A DNA stretch of 60,054 nucleotides, taken from Synechococcales cyanobacterium bin59.metabat.ball.084. Lineage in GTDB: Bacteria; Cyanobacteriota; Cyanobacteriia; Cyanobacteriales; Chamaesiphonaceae. Both the position numbers and the translations under genes were made by a program. Below are positions 1 through 8,273 of this stretch, piece after piece. Within the stretch, counting starts at the first letter, position 1, and each line of letters opens with the position of its first letter. The stretch is from contig JAAFHZ010000011.1 in the NCBI GenBank assembly GCA_013297675.1, forward strand, positions 1-60,054, in the 5' to 3' direction. The notes beneath the pieces were generated by a model. That model saw only the letters and a program-made list of their open reading frames with translations, made no database searches and had not been told where the DNA came from.

Positions 1-111
1 TTTTGACAGAGTCTGTTCAAGCAGCTCGTCTTGGTACGAAATATCCATCACTAATTCCCACTGTTGAGAGTGATTTGACTCCAACCACCAGAACTCTACT
101 TCTTCCGTAGA
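1..111 (-). other. Open frame continuing past the NACHT stop
   Basis: Read on the minus strand in the same frame as the NACHT gene, the codons after its TAG (112-114) stay open for 37 codons to the window edge (S-T-E-E-V-E-F-W-W-L-E-S and so on, ending Q-T-L-S-K). Bacterial NACHT proteins normally carry a long C-terminal sensor region after the LQEYFAA motif, so this may be the severed sensor part of the same gene. It could also be a chance open frame or an unrelated gene cut by the edge. I cannot identify it. Confidence 0.35.
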
Positions 112-1908
112 CTATCGGACACTTACATAAGCCAAAGGATCTTGTTGAAACAAAACCAGTAAATCATTGGGCTTATCTATCAAAGCTACCGCTGCAAAAT
201 ATTCCTGCAACGTCAAATGAGCAAACTGATATCGATCGCCTCCATCAATCCTCAAAAACAAACCACTTCGCTCTACTAACTCATTTAACAGTGGAATTGA
301 ATCATTCTTTGGGTCAAGACTTAGACTCGGTAACAATAGTCCAATCTGCTCTAAAACCACGGAGTAGTCAATACTTCGTCGATCCTGTAACTTCTCAGTA
401 CTATTTTTTTGCTGATACAAAGCCAAATGCTGTAACACTCGCCGCTTATCTGTGCCTCGATATTTATTAAACTGATCCTGCCACTGATCCAACAAAATCC
501 GTGTAGATTCTTGATAAAACTCTGCCCGCGATCGAGGCAACTCAAAAGCAGGATCAGTATAAAGATGTGTAATAATAGTTAACAATAATGGATTTCGTGC
601 TAGAGACATAATCCGAGGCCGATCGCGCAAACTCTGCATCAACTGATCGATCGACTTACCAACAGGAATTTCTTTCTTCCAAGCCTCCAAAAACCGCCGC
701 ATCTGCTGATCAGTAAACTCCACTACCTCCAACGTTTGATCTGTTTCGTTTGCAAACTCATTGTCATACACCGCAGTCCGGCAAGTCACAATCAACCGAC
801 ATCCCTGTTTTTTATCCAAACCCCGCAACAAATCACTAATTTTCTGAGCCAAATTTGATCGAATCTTACTGTTCACTTCATCCAACCCATCCAGCAGCAG
901 CATCAACTTACCCTGCTCTAAACTATGACGGACAAACCGTTCTGCCTTAGGAAACCGATTTCGCTTAAAAGCCTCCACAATTGCCCCAATCAACTTCTCC
1001 TCCGTCAAATCTGCATCATTCAACCGATGCAGCTCCAACAATACCGGCACTGGTCGATTCTCCAGCCCCATCAAATTCCCTTTGCCATAAGAAAATGCCA
1101 CATGCTGCAACAGCATTGTTTTCCCCGAACCCGGAATCCCCTTAATCATCAACCGCCGATATTTAGCGATCGATCCATAGGCATCCACCTGCTCACTATC
1201 ACTAGAACCTGCCACCTTCAAGGGCACATAAATTTCACTCATATCCAACGGCTTATGATTCACCCGAAAAGGAATCTTCAGCTCCTGGTAATTCTTCACC
1301 AATGCCTCCCGATAACGCTTCAATGCCAAACTTTCAAAAAATTGCGTGCCCGCAAATCGCCCATAAACCCAGTCATCAATTTTTTTGACCAACATCATCC
1401 ATTTCTTACCCGCTTCATCCTTAAACCAGAGCAAAATAATACCCAGTCCAGCCAGTATCAACGGAACTGTCAACCCACGCTCAAAAAACTTTTTTAAAGC
1501 GGCCAGTAGATCGCGTTTTTTAATCTCGTCTTGCTTGTTGTATTCTTGTTCGTATGTATTTGCAATTGCCAACTCAATTTTGGCAGTTTCTGGTGCAGAG
1601 AGCTTTTCCTTCCAACTGGGATGTAGAGCTGTAAAACGCTTGATTATGTACTCTGTTCTTTTCTTCTCATCCGCCTCAATATCGTCTTGCGCTTGTTTTT
1701 TAATTTTTTCACACAAATCAGCAGGAACAGAACAGTCCTTGTTCATATCAGCAGCAGAAGCCTCTGGACTAGGCTCTGACAGTAGTGGAGCAAAAGACCC
1801 CAGCCCGATCGACAGTGATAGCACCAACCCAAACAGACCCAAAAGACCTCGCAGCTTAAACTTGCCGGAAGTCAACTCTCTCAAAAACAAAAATCGGCTG
1901 GGTGACAT
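112..1908 (-). CDS. Membrane-anchored NACHT-domain STAND NTPase, probably C-terminally truncated
   Basis: 598 aa. A hydrophobic N-terminal segment (about residues 21-44) is followed by a charged, helix-rich stretch (60-140), a second hydrophobic segment (146-162), and then the NACHT ATPase: Walker A G-I-P-G-S-G-K-T at 257-264 and Walker B L-L-L-D-G-L-D-E-V at 337-345. The family signature F-A-H-L-T-L-Q-E-Y-F-A-A lies about 30 residues from the end. NACHT proteins are NTP-driven oligomerising sensors; several bacterial ones are antiphage (established for the family, not for this protein). Two membrane segments and a cytoplasmic ATPase are inferred. The protein stops right after the helical domain with no repeat-type sensor, while the frame stays open beyond the TAG, so the gene may be interrupted or a natural short form. 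It is divergent from the next genes. Confidence 0.8.
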   Translation of the reverse strand: MSPSRFLFLRELTSGKFKLRGLLGLFGLVLSLSIGLGSFAPLLSEPSPEASAADMNKDCSVPADLCEKIKKQAQDDIEADEKKRTEYIIKRFTALHPSWKEKLSAPETAKIELAIANTYEQEYNKQDEIKKRDLLAALKKFFERGLTVPLILAGLGIILLWFKDEAGKKWMMLVKKIDDWVYGRFAGTQFFESLALKRYREALVKNYQELKIPFRVNHKPLDMSEIYVPLKVAGSSDSEQVDAYGSIAKYRRLMIKGIPGSGKTMLLQHVAFSYGKGNLMGLENRPVPVLLELHRLNDADLTEEKLIGAIVEAFKRNRFPKAERFVRHSLEQGKLMLLLDGLDEVNSKIRSNLAQKISDLLRGLDKKQGCRLIVTCRTAVYDNEFANETDQTLEVVEFTDQQMRRFLEAWKKEIPVGKSIDQLMQSLRDRPRIMSLARNPLLLTIITHLYTDPAFELPRSRAEFYQESTRILLDQWQDQFNKYRGTDKRRVLQHLALYQQKNSTEKLQDRRSIDYSVVLEQIGLLLPSLSLDPKNDSIPLLNELVERSGLFLRIDGGDRYQFAHLTLQEYFAAVALIDKPNDLLVLFQQDPLAYVSVR

Positions 1909-2072
1909 GCTAAACCTTACCCGTCAGTATTATTTCTAAATTATCAACGACGAATCCAAGACTGACAACCATTAGATACATTTCTACTGAATTCCAAAAT
2001 TATTCTTCACCAACAGCCTCGAAGAACGAATGTTATAATCCAATCAGCAGGCGAGTTCAAGAGGTTGAGACC

Positions 2073-2249
2073 ACTCCTAAATTAGAGCAAAAAACACAAT
2101 GCTACATATTGTGCTGCCGGTTTACAAAGCTTTACTTACCCATCAACATAGTAAGAGTGGACGAAAGAACCGGAAACATCTTTTTCTTAGCCGGAGAAGA
2201 AAACATCTTAGAAATTTATCCCAACGGCAAATGGAGGTACATCGGATGA
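2073..2249 (+). CDS. Small DUF6888-like protein, start codon unclear
   Basis: An open frame of about 59 codons ends TGA at 2247-2249. Its product contains L-Y-L-P-I-N-I-V-R-V-D-E-R-T-G-N-I-F-F-L and ends E-I-Y-P-N-G-K-W-R-Y-I-G. I recall this pattern from a family of small cyanobacterial proteins named DUF6888, which sits next to DUF6887. The frame is open well upstream but I see no ATG, GTG or TTG where the family normally begins (near codon ACT at 2073), so the 5' limit is approximate and the start codon may be mutated. The stop overlaps the next ATG (ATGA), which indicates translational coupling. Function unknown. Confidence 0.55.
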   Translation, partial: TPKLEQKTQCYILCCRFTKLYLPINIVRVDERTGNIFFLAGEENILEIYPNGKWRYIG

Positions 2250-2470
2250 ATAAGCCCAACTTTCAATCTATGAATCAAAAAGAACTGCAAAGCTATGTGC
2301 TAGCTCACCGCGAAGATCAAGAAGCTTTTTATGCCTATGTAGACAAATTACACATAGAAGGCAACTGGATCGATATGCCCCCCATGCAATCAGAGCAAGA
2401 CTTTGATAATTATCCTGAATTTATTGAACATATTCAGCGCGGCTCCAAGCCCCAAGATAATGCAGTCTAA
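2246..2470 (+). CDS. Small DUF6887-like protein
   Basis: 74 aa beginning M-N-K-P-N-F-Q-S-M-N-Q-K-E-L, followed by Y-V-L-A-H-R-E-D-Q-E-A-F-Y-A-Y-V-D-K-L and P-P-M-Q-S-E-Q-D-F. This resembles a short acidic cyanobacterial family that I recall as DUF6887. An in-frame extension to 2099 exists, but its residues are low-complexity and antiparallel to the partner gene's frame; the ATG at 2246 overlaps the stop of the preceding DUF6888-like frame, so I chose it. The two proteins are usually neighbours. Whether they act as a toxin-antitoxin-like pair is speculation. The Uma2 gene starts 11 bp downstream. Confidence 0.65.
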   Translation: MNKPNFQSMNQKELQSYVLAHREDQEAFYAYVDKLHIEGNWIDMPPMQSEQDFDNYPEFIEHIQRGSKPQDNAV

Positions 2471-2481
2471 AAACATTCCTA

Positions 2482-3147
2482 GTGACGGTAGAACACATGG
2501 TTTATGTTGCTCCCATTAAACCGTTGTTACCTGAAGGTGAACAGCGAGTAGTCTTCCAAAATATTACCTGGCAGGGCTATCAACAACTGCTAAAAGTTCT
2601 TGGCGATCGACGTGCCGCCCGCATCACCTTCGATCGAGGAACCCTAGAAATTACTATGCCGTTAGAAGAACATGAATTCTCAGGGCGCTTAATTGAAAGA
2701 CTGATTATCATTTTGGTCGTAGAACTCGGTTTGACAGTCAAAACTATGGGTTCCACCACCCTCAATAGAGCAGACCTCGATCGAGGAGCAGAACCAGATA
2801 ACGCTTACTACCTGAAAAACCAGCCTTTAGTGGCTGGCCGCAAAGTAAACCTGGCCACTGATCCACCGCCAGATTTGGTAGTAGAAGTAGATATTACTCA
2901 TACCGATATCAATAAAACAGCCCTTTATGCCAGCATGAGGATACCTGAATTTTGGCGATATAACGGTCAGGAATGGCGCATTTATCATTTACAAGGAAAT
3001 ACTTATCAAGAAGTCTTGAGCAGTCCTACCTTTGCGGTGCTCTCTAAAGACAAGTTTTATGAATTTTTGAAAATTGCCCAAACCGACGAAGTAAAAGCAG
3101 AAATAGACTTACGCAGTTGGATCAGAGACATTATTCGAGAAAAATAG
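2482..3147 (+). CDS. Uma2-family (DUF820) restriction-endonuclease-fold protein
   Basis: 221 aa. Uma2 proteins form a large, mostly uncharacterised PD-(D/E)XK-fold family expanded in cyanobacteria. Seen here: the entry motif I-T-F-D-R-G-T-L-E-I-T-M-P, then A-E-P-D-N-A-Y-Y (the D of the nuclease core), then P-D-L-V-V-E-V-D-I-T-H-T-D followed by K (the E-x-D and K positions), then the Y-A-S-M-R-I-P-E-F-W-R-Y core. All key positions look intact. The start is GTG at 2482; an ATG five codons later (2497) is an alternative. It lies 11 bp after the DUF6887-like gene and may be co-transcribed. Biological role unknown; nuclease activity is a fold-based prediction. Confidence 0.85.
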   Translation: MTVEHMVYVAPIKPLLPEGEQRVVFQNITWQGYQQLLKVLGDRRAARITFDRGTLEITMPLEEHEFSGRLIERLIIILVVELGLTVKTMGSTTLNRADLDRGAEPDNAYYLKNQPLVAGRKVNLATDPPPDLVVEVDITHTDINKTALYASMRIPEFWRYNGQEWRIYHLQGNTYQEVLSSPTFAVLSKDKFYEFLKIAQTDEVKAEIDLRSWIRDIIREK

Positions 3148-3168
3148 CAGCGAGACGATCGATGTTAA

Positions 3169-4701
3169 CTATTGGCTCAAGAAACTCAGATCTTCGATCG
3201 CCCCTTGAGGACTAGAAAAAGCCGTAGTTTTGGCAAAATCACCATCTCGCTGAGCTTGAGCCGTATTCCCCAAACCCGCATAAGCCAAACTTCTCACCCG
3301 ATAAGCATTACTAATGCGGGGATTAGTGCTAATTGCCCGATTAACCTCCGCGATCGCCATATTGTATTGTTTCTCGCCCACCAGCGCTGCTGCATACTGC
3401 ACCCGCACCGCCGCCGAATTGGGATTTAAAGACAAAGCTTCTCTGGCATACCTAATGGCGACTTGGGGAATCTGGCGCTTGCCATAAACCGCGCTCAGAT
3501 TACTGTAAGCAAAATAAGACTTGGGATCTAGCTCGATCGATCTCAACAAATCGCCTTCAGCACCACTTACATCGGACAAAGAAAGTTTCACTGCACCTCT
3601 AATGCTATAGCTAATGGCCAACTTCGGTGCTAGCTCGATCGCCCGATTACAGTGGCCGAGTGCCTGTCCGTGATTGCCAAACTCATTCAAGAAAAAACAT
3701 CTGCTAGCATGTGCCACAGCATAGTTTGGGAAGATCTTTAAGGCTTGGTTAGCATCATCCATGGCTGCTGCTACCCGGTTTTGCATAAAATTAGCCGCCC
3801 CCCTGGCCAAATAAGCCCGCAGATAGTTTCGATCTTTTTTGATTGCTTTGTCCATGAGTTCGATCGTGCCAGACCATTTACCCCGTCGAAATAAATCGAC
3901 TCCTTGCAAGAAAAAATCATCAGCTTTCGGTTCAGTCGATCGGGCAGCAATCACCACCTGATCTGAAAAATTGAATCCCAAATTACTGGCTAACTTGAAA
4001 AAAGTGGCAGTAGTAATGCCCAAATTAAAGCCGGTCTTAATGCGCACATTTTGATTGATTTCCGAAGCTTGACTGCTTTCTTGAGTATCACCCCGGCCAT
4101 GAATCGCAATTAGTTCACCAGCATCATTAAAAACTGGACCACCACTCATTCCCGGCAGCGTGTTATTGCTATAAACCAAAGAATATCCCTCAGCTAGTGG
4201 TCGGTTGGCATTGGCAGTTACTTTGCCCTCAGTAAAATTATAAATTGAGGCGCTAATGGCCTGAGTGGCCATTGGGAAACCAGCCACATATACTGTGGCA
4301 CCTTCCGGCGATTGAGCCGAATCTCCCATTTTGGCCACCGGATAACTAGTGGTACTTTGAAACTTGGCGATCGCTAGATCAGTGCCAGGAGTGGCTTTGA
4401 TATTGGTTAATTTATGGGTGTTGCCATCGGGGGTGACGATCGTAAAAGCACTTTTGGGATTGCGTAACACATGGGCAGCCGTAATTATGGTGTAAGTGTT
4501 GTTACTTTTTTGGATAATCACTCCAGAGCCAGGAGATTCGGATGACTCAATGTTTACGGTCACTGATTTAGCGATTTTGGCTACTTCTATAGATGAAGCT
4601 GCTTGAGCGGAGGGGACTAGTAGTAGGGTGCTAATCAAAATAGAAGACCAACTTACTAATTGGCCTAGATAAATTCGATTGAAAAACCAGTAATGCTGCA
4701 T
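3169..4701 (-). CDS. Secreted trypsin-like serine protease with C-terminal TPR repeats
   Basis: 510 aa. A signal peptide (residues 1-35, A-Q-A-A cleavage-like site) is followed by a chymotrypsin-fold protease of the Deg/HtrA-like type. The catalytic triad is visible: H77 in T-A-A-H-V, D108 in G-T-D-L-A, S186 in G-M-S-G-G-P-V. No PDZ domain follows; instead residues 260-490 form about six tetratricopeptide repeats. Protease-TPR fusions are common in cyanobacteria and are presumed to act in the periplasm or lumen; the substrate is unknown. The gene is convergent with the Uma2 gene (21 bp apart). Confidence 0.85.
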   Translation of the reverse strand: MQHYWFFNRIYLGQLVSWSSILISTLLLVPSAQAASSIEVAKIAKSVTVNIESSESPGSGVIIQKSNNTYTIITAAHVLRNPKSAFTIVTPDGNTHKLTNIKATPGTDLAIAKFQSTTSYPVAKMGDSAQSPEGATVYVAGFPMATQAISASIYNFTEGKVTANANRPLAEGYSLVYSNNTLPGMSGGPVFNDAGELIAIHGRGDTQESSQASEINQNVRIKTGFNLGITTATFFKLASNLGFNFSDQVVIAARSTEPKADDFFLQGVDLFRRGKWSGTIELMDKAIKKDRNYLRAYLARGAANFMQNRVAAAMDDANQALKIFPNYAVAHASRCFFLNEFGNHGQALGHCNRAIELAPKLAISYSIRGAVKLSLSDVSGAEGDLLRSIELDPKSYFAYSNLSAVYGKRQIPQVAIRYAREALSLNPNSAAVRVQYAAALVGEKQYNMAIAEVNRAISTNPRISNAYRVRSLAYAGLGNTAQAQRDGDFAKTTAFSSPQGAIEDLSFLSQ

Positions 4702-4868
4702 GATGTAAAAATTTTCCTGTTAGTCCCTGACAATACGCCTAACACAAATTTATCTCTCAAATAATATTGTCAAATCTAATACAACCTCATCTAACCAAAT
4801 TTGCTACGATTACTTTCTATATAAAGTTTGAATCGTGCCAAATTATCATTAAGGACTAACAATCTACC

Positions 4869-5081
4869 ATGACTTTTGGGTTATTTAGTAAAAAAAACTG
4901 GTTTAAGTTAACCAAAATTAGTATAGATAAACGCTGCCCTAGATGCGGTAGCAAAAAGATCCGGCGCAGTTATCGTCATCGCTGGATTGAAGATTTCCTA
5001 CACTATTTTCGGATTTATCCTTTCCGCTGTACAAACTTTCGCTGTCAGAGACGGTTTTTGAAATTGTCGAGTTGGTTCTAG
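4869..5081 (+). CDS. Small zinc-ribbon-like basic protein
   Basis: 70 aa, strongly basic. C-P-R-C-G-S at about residues 23-28 and a second pair C-T-N-F-R-C near 54-59 make a plausible four-cysteine zinc ribbon around R-R-S-Y-R-H-R-W. The ATG at 4869 is preceded by A-rich sequence without a strong Shine-Dalgarno. The gene is followed by a clear hairpin terminator. I do not recognise a specific family; similar short proteins of unknown function occur in cyanobacteria. Confidence 0.65.
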   Translation: MTFGLFSKKNWFKLTKISIDKRCPRCGSKKIRRSYRHRWIEDFLHYFRIYPFRCTNFRCQRRFLKLSSWF

Positions 5082-5090
5082 CAAAAACAA

Positions 5091-5109
5091 ACCCCGATTT
5101 ACTCGGGGT
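5091..5109. terminator. Hairpin terminator between convergent genes
   Basis: ACCCCGA (5091-5097) pairs with TCGGGGT (5103-5109), flanked by A-rich sequence on the left and TTTGCTTTG on the right. It lies between the zinc-ribbon gene (plus) and ndhJ (minus), so it probably terminates both. Confidence 0.8.
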
Positions 5110-5146
5110 TTTGCTTTGTTAACAGGTAATGCTCGGCAACGTTCAT

Positions 5147-5668
5147 CTAATAAGCTTCTTGCAGCTCATAAAAATCTGGAGAAATATAGTCTTTGCGCAA
5201 TGGCCAACCCACCCAATCTTCTGGCATTAAGATTCGTTTGAGGTTGGGATGTCCACTAAACACAATGCCATACATATCGTAAGTTTCGCGCTCTTGCCAA
5301 TCGGCAGCTCGCCAAATCCAATATACCGAAGGCACTACTGGCTGTTCGCGGGGTAAAAATACCTTAATGCGGATTTCTTCGGGTTTAACGGCACCATCAG
5401 CTAACTTCACAATATGGTAAAAGCAGACCAACTCACCGCCGGGGCCAGTATCGTAGCCACCTTGGCATTGCATATAGTTAAAGCCATAGGCATAAAGAGC
5501 CGTACAGACTGGCAGTAAAAACTGGGGTTCAACCCGAATTACTTCTACTCCTAAATTGTCGGTTTCTAGGGGAGTATGGTCAACAAAACCATTGCTAGTT
5601 AACCACTGAGAAGATTTACCCGCAACTAGTGCTGCTGGAGCTTCATGGGTCACATTTTCTTCAGCCAC
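5147..5668 (-). CDS. ndhJ: NDH-1 subunit J
   Basis: 173 aa, the usual length for cyanobacterial NdhJ, the 30-kDa-type subunit of the peripheral arm of NAD(P)H/ferredoxin:plastoquinone oxidoreductase. Recognisable core: [18 protein letters not shown], then [17 protein letters not shown]. The start is GTG at 5668, supported by AGGAGG 6 nt upstream; it overlaps the ndhK stop by 8 nt, as expected for the conserved ndhC-ndhK-ndhJ operon. The complex sits in thylakoid membranes and drives respiration and cyclic electron flow. Confidence 0.97.
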   Translation of the reverse strand: MAEENVTHEAPAALVAGKSSQWLTSNGFVDHTPLETDNLGVEVIRVEPQFLLPVCTALYAYGFNYMQCQGGYDTGPGGELVCFYHIVKLADGAVKPEEIRIKVFLPREQPVVPSVYWIWRAADWQERETYDMYGIVFSGHPNLKRILMPEDWVGWPLRKDYISPDFYELQEAY

Positions 5669-6377
5669 GTTCTACCTCCTGTTTTTGAGCGGGAGCAGTG
5701 AGTAATGCGGGGGGAATTGGCATACCCATCGCAGCAGCTAACTCGGCAGGTGGAGTGCTGTGTGCACCAGTCTGTAAATACTTACCAGTCAAAATTTCTG
5801 GTACTGGGCGCATTTTGTGGCTAATACTGCGATAGCGATGAGTTTGTTCTAGTTGGCCACGCTCTTGGATCGATTCATTGGCGATTTTTTTGCGCAGTTT
5901 GATAATGGCATCCATCACCGCTTCCGGGCGGGGTGGACAGCCCGGAAGATAAACATCTACTGGAATTAGCTTATCTACACCCCGCACGGCGGTAGGAGAA
6001 TCTACGCTAAACATGCCACCAGTGATGGTGCAAGCACCCATCGCGATTACATACTTGGGTTCAGGCATTTGTTCATAGAGCCGCACCAAAGCCGGAGCCA
6101 TTTTCATGGTGATGGTGCCAGCGGTAATCAGTAAATCGGCTTGGCGGGTGCTGGCGCGGGGCACGAGGCCAAATCGATCGAAGTCAAATCTTGAACCAAT
6201 CATGGCGGCCAGTTCAATAAAGCAGCAGGCAGTGCCAAATAGCAGCGGCCACAAACTGGAGAGCCGCGCCCAGTTGTAAAGATCATCTACCGAGGTCAAA
6301 ATGACATTCTCAGAAAGATCGTTGGTAATCTGCGGTCTTTCTACCGGATTGATGAGGTTATTAGTGCGCATGACCAT
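5661..6377 (-). CDS. ndhK: NDH-1 subunit K (iron-sulfur subunit)
   Basis: 238 aa from ATG 6377. I prefer this start to the upstream TTG at 6398 because AAGGAG lies 8 nt before it. NdhK binds the terminal 4Fe-4S cluster N2 of the NDH-1 arm. The ligand motifs are present: [17 protein letters not shown] and L-P-G-C-P-P-R-P-E. The order C-K-J with overlaps to both neighbours is the canonical cyanobacterial arrangement. The tail after I-Q-E-R-G is variable, as usual. Confidence 0.97.
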   Translation of the reverse strand: MVMRTNNLINPVERPQITNDLSENVILTSVDDLYNWARLSSLWPLLFGTACCFIELAAMIGSRFDFDRFGLVPRASTRQADLLITAGTITMKMAPALVRLYEQMPEPKYVIAMGACTITGGMFSVDSPTAVRGVDKLIPVDVYLPGCPPRPEAVMDAIIKLRKKIANESIQERGQLEQTHRYRSISHKMRPVPEILTGKYLQTGAHSTPPAELAAAMGMPIPPALLTAPAQKQEVERG

Positions 6378-6739
6378 TCCAAAGCTCCTTTGCGCCAAGC
6401 ATAAACTAGGGCGATAACTAAAATTGCGATAAAAATCAGCGCTTCAATGAAGGCCAGTAGTCCTAGCTGATTGAAAGCAACTGCCCAAGGATACAAAAAC
6501 ACCGTTTCGACATCGAATACCACAAATACCAGGGCAAACATGTAGTAACGAATGTTGAACTGAATCCAGGCACCACCGATCGGCTCCATCCCAGACTCGT
6601 AAGTGGTACGGCGCTCGGGGCCGCCACCACTGGGGCGGAGTAGTTTAGAGGCTGTCAAGGCCAGTCCGGGAACCAGACTGCACACCATCAAAAAGCCTAA
6701 TAAGTATTCGTAACCTTCTAAAGCAAACACAAATCGCAC
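6341..6739 (-). CDS. ndhC: NDH-1 subunit C (membrane subunit)
   Basis: 132 aa with three transmembrane helices: about residues 10-30 ([13 protein letters not shown]), 66-88 ([13 protein letters not shown]) and 94-115. The family motif [12 protein letters not shown] is intact. The start is either GTG 6739 or GTG 6730; the latter would give the more typical V-F-A-L-E-G-Y-E-Y beginning. It is first gene of the ndhCKJ operon and its 3' end overlaps ndhK. NdhC anchors the hydrophilic arm to the membrane domain. Confidence 0.96.
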   Translation of the reverse strand: MRFVFALEGYEYLLGFLMVCSLVPGLALTASKLLRPSGGGPERRTTYESGMEPIGGAWIQFNIRYYMFALVFVVFDVETVFLYPWAVAFNQLGLLAFIEALIFIAILVIALVYAWRKGALEWSCALITSSIR

Positions 6740-6837
6740 TCTACTTAGTTTTCAAGTCGGCAATGCCCCCTATATTAGCATGGGCAGCCAATAGAGGGGG
6801 ATCTCTGGAGGATTTTGGTTTAATGAGATGGATTGAT

Positions 6838-6882
6838 CTCCCTCACCCCAACACTCTCCCTTGATGGGAGAGGGGGCAAGAG
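6838..6882. repeat. Pyrimidine/purine inverted repeat (interspersed-repeat type)
   Basis: CTCTCCC (6854-6860) and GGGAGAG (6866-6872) form a 7-bp stem with a 5-nt loop, in the context CCCTCACCCC...GAGGGGGC. This pattern recurs between genes in many bacterial genomes as a degenerate interspersed palindrome. Here it sits between the divergent ndhC and RNase D genes. No coding content is apparent in this 220-bp gap. Confidence 0.55.
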
Positions 6883-6960
6883 ACTTCGCTTCAAAGTCAT
6901 CAACTAAATATCGGGTACTATCGGGGGCGAGATCCTCAAGAGAAATTATCAATAAATATT

Positions 6961-7851
6961 ATGTCAGAACTTTTTCCTGGAATTTTGGTTGATACTCCCG
7001 CAGATATTCGATCGGCCATTGCCCAATGCCAACAAGAAACTTGTCTGTGGCTAGATACTGAAGTGGCCGACTGCTTCACCAAGCAACCCCGCTTATCCTT
7101 AATTCAGGTGGCGACCACTAGCGATGTGATGGTGTTGGATGTCTTGGATCGACCGGCTTTAGTGGCAGAGTTTATCGCGGCGGTGATGGTGGTGGGTTCG
7201 ATCGAAAAAGTCTTTCACAACGCCAGCTTTGACCTAAGATTTTTGGGTGGTGCCACTGCTCTAAATGTGACTTGCACTTACAAAATGGCCAAAAAAATTC
7301 CCGTGGGCTTGCTGCCGGTGAATAATCACCAGCTCAAAACCCTGGCTGAGTATTTTGTAGCGGGTGCACAGGTAGATAAAAGTGAACAAGTCAGCGATTG
7401 GAGTTTACGCCCCCTGCGACCGGAGCAACTCTATTATGCTCAGATGGATGCAGTGTATTTAACTAGGGTTCATCAAGGCTTGTTAGCTTTACAGAAACAG
7501 TCTCCAGCTCTGGAACCAGCCACCGAAAATATTGCCCAGTTGTCTCGCCGCTATCAAGAACTAGAGCAGCAGCTTAAACCCCTGACCATGGAGCGCGATC
7601 AGCTCAAAGATCGCCTGCAAACTGCAATGGCTACCCAAGGACTAAAAGAAACCCCAGAATATCGCTTGCAGACCCAAAATCGCAGTATTAAGAAATGCAG
7701 CTTGGCAGCTTTAGCGCAATTGGCGACAGAGCAAGGCTTAGATATCCAGATTGCTCTGCCCAAAGACTTGCAGCAGCAGTTGGCAGAGGTGATCGATCGG
7801 CTAGAGATCCAGACTGAAACTAGTCAATCGGTGACGTTAAAGCCCCGCTAG
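6961..7851 (+). CDS. RNase D-type 3'-5' exonuclease domain protein
   Basis: 296 aa. The DEDDy exonuclease residues are visible: D32 and E34 in W-L-D-T-E-V, D91 in H-N-A-S-F-D-L-R-F-L, and Y159/D163 in Y-Y-A-Q-M-D-A-V-Y-L. The catalytic domain covers about residues 8-180. The remainder is charged and coiled-coil-like (Y-Q-E-L-E-Q-Q-L-K-P-L) rather than a full HRDC pair, so it is a short cyanobacterial RNase D relative. Expected role: processing of structured RNAs such as tRNA 3' ends. Confidence 0.85.
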   Translation: MSELFPGILVDTPADIRSAIAQCQQETCLWLDTEVADCFTKQPRLSLIQVATTSDVMVLDVLDRPALVAEFIAAVMVVGSIEKVFHNASFDLRFLGGATALNVTCTYKMAKKIPVGLLPVNNHQLKTLAEYFVAGAQVDKSEQVSDWSLRPLRPEQLYYAQMDAVYLTRVHQGLLALQKQSPALEPATENIAQLSRRYQELEQQLKPLTMERDQLKDRLQTAMATQGLKETPEYRLQTQNRSIKKCSLAALAQLATEQGLDIQIALPKDLQQQLAEVIDRLEIQTETSQSVTLKPR

Positions 7852-7946
7852 AACAGGTAGATTTGTTAAATCTTGAAACAAAACTTTGTTGCCGTCCCCC
7901 CGGTGTTAAATAATTTGTTTTTAAATAACAGTTTGGAATCAAACGC

Positions 7947-8213
7947 TTGTTAGAACACATCTTTATCGCAGCAATTCCCCATACCGAACCCTGGGGTTCT
8001 GGTACTGCCCTAGTCATGGTCATCTGTAATCTGGTAGCTGTAGCGATCGGCAGATTTGCCATTCAGAAACCTGGTGGTGGCCCTGATCTACCTATCGGTA
8101 AGCCCGATCTGTTTCGGAACTTCAACCTACCGGAGTTACTAGCCACTTTGAGCTTTGGGCATATTTTAGGAGTTGGTTTTGTCTTAGGACTAACTAACGC
8201 CGGAGTTATCTAA
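7947..8213 (+). CDS. psaK: Photosystem I reaction centre subunit PsaK (first copy)
   Basis: 88 aa from TTG 7947. It is the only plausible start because an in-frame TAA lies eight codons upstream; GGAA about 8 nt before it may serve as the ribosome site. Two transmembrane helices with the PsaK signature: A-L-V-M-V-I-C-N-L-V-A-V-A-I-G-R and S-F-G-H-I-L-G-V-G-F-V-L-G-L-T-N. PsaK is a peripheral PSI subunit near the antenna edge. Compared with the second copy it has a longer stromal loop (P-G-G-G-P-D-L-P-I-G-K-P-D-L-F). Two differently regulated PsaK forms are known in cyanobacteria. Confidence 0.9.
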   Translation: MLEHIFIAAIPHTEPWGSGTALVMVICNLVAVAIGRFAIQKPGGGPDLPIGKPDLFRNFNLPELLATLSFGHILGVGFVLGLTNAGVI

Positions 8214-8273
8214 CTCACTAGTTACTTAACTTGCTATATCCAGTCAATGTCATCTCTATTTAAGGAATCAATT

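Noticed and set aside
925..1497. 190-codon frame antisense to the NACHT gene
   Set aside because: The opposite strand has intact Walker A and B motifs; this frame has no domain pattern.
2099..2245. In-frame N-terminal extension of the DUF6887-like gene
   Set aside because: The same DNA in another frame encodes the recognisable DUF6888-like protein, and the extension is basic low-complexity sequence.
3350..3357. GCGATCGC (HIP1) octamers as regulatory sites
   Set aside because: They occur inside genes throughout the window and are a known genome-wide cyanobacterial feature, so they support the taxonomy but not a local function.
6770..6952. 60-codon frame on the minus strand upstream of ndhC
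   Set aside because: It runs through the inverted repeat at 6838-6882 and has no plausible ribosome site or family.
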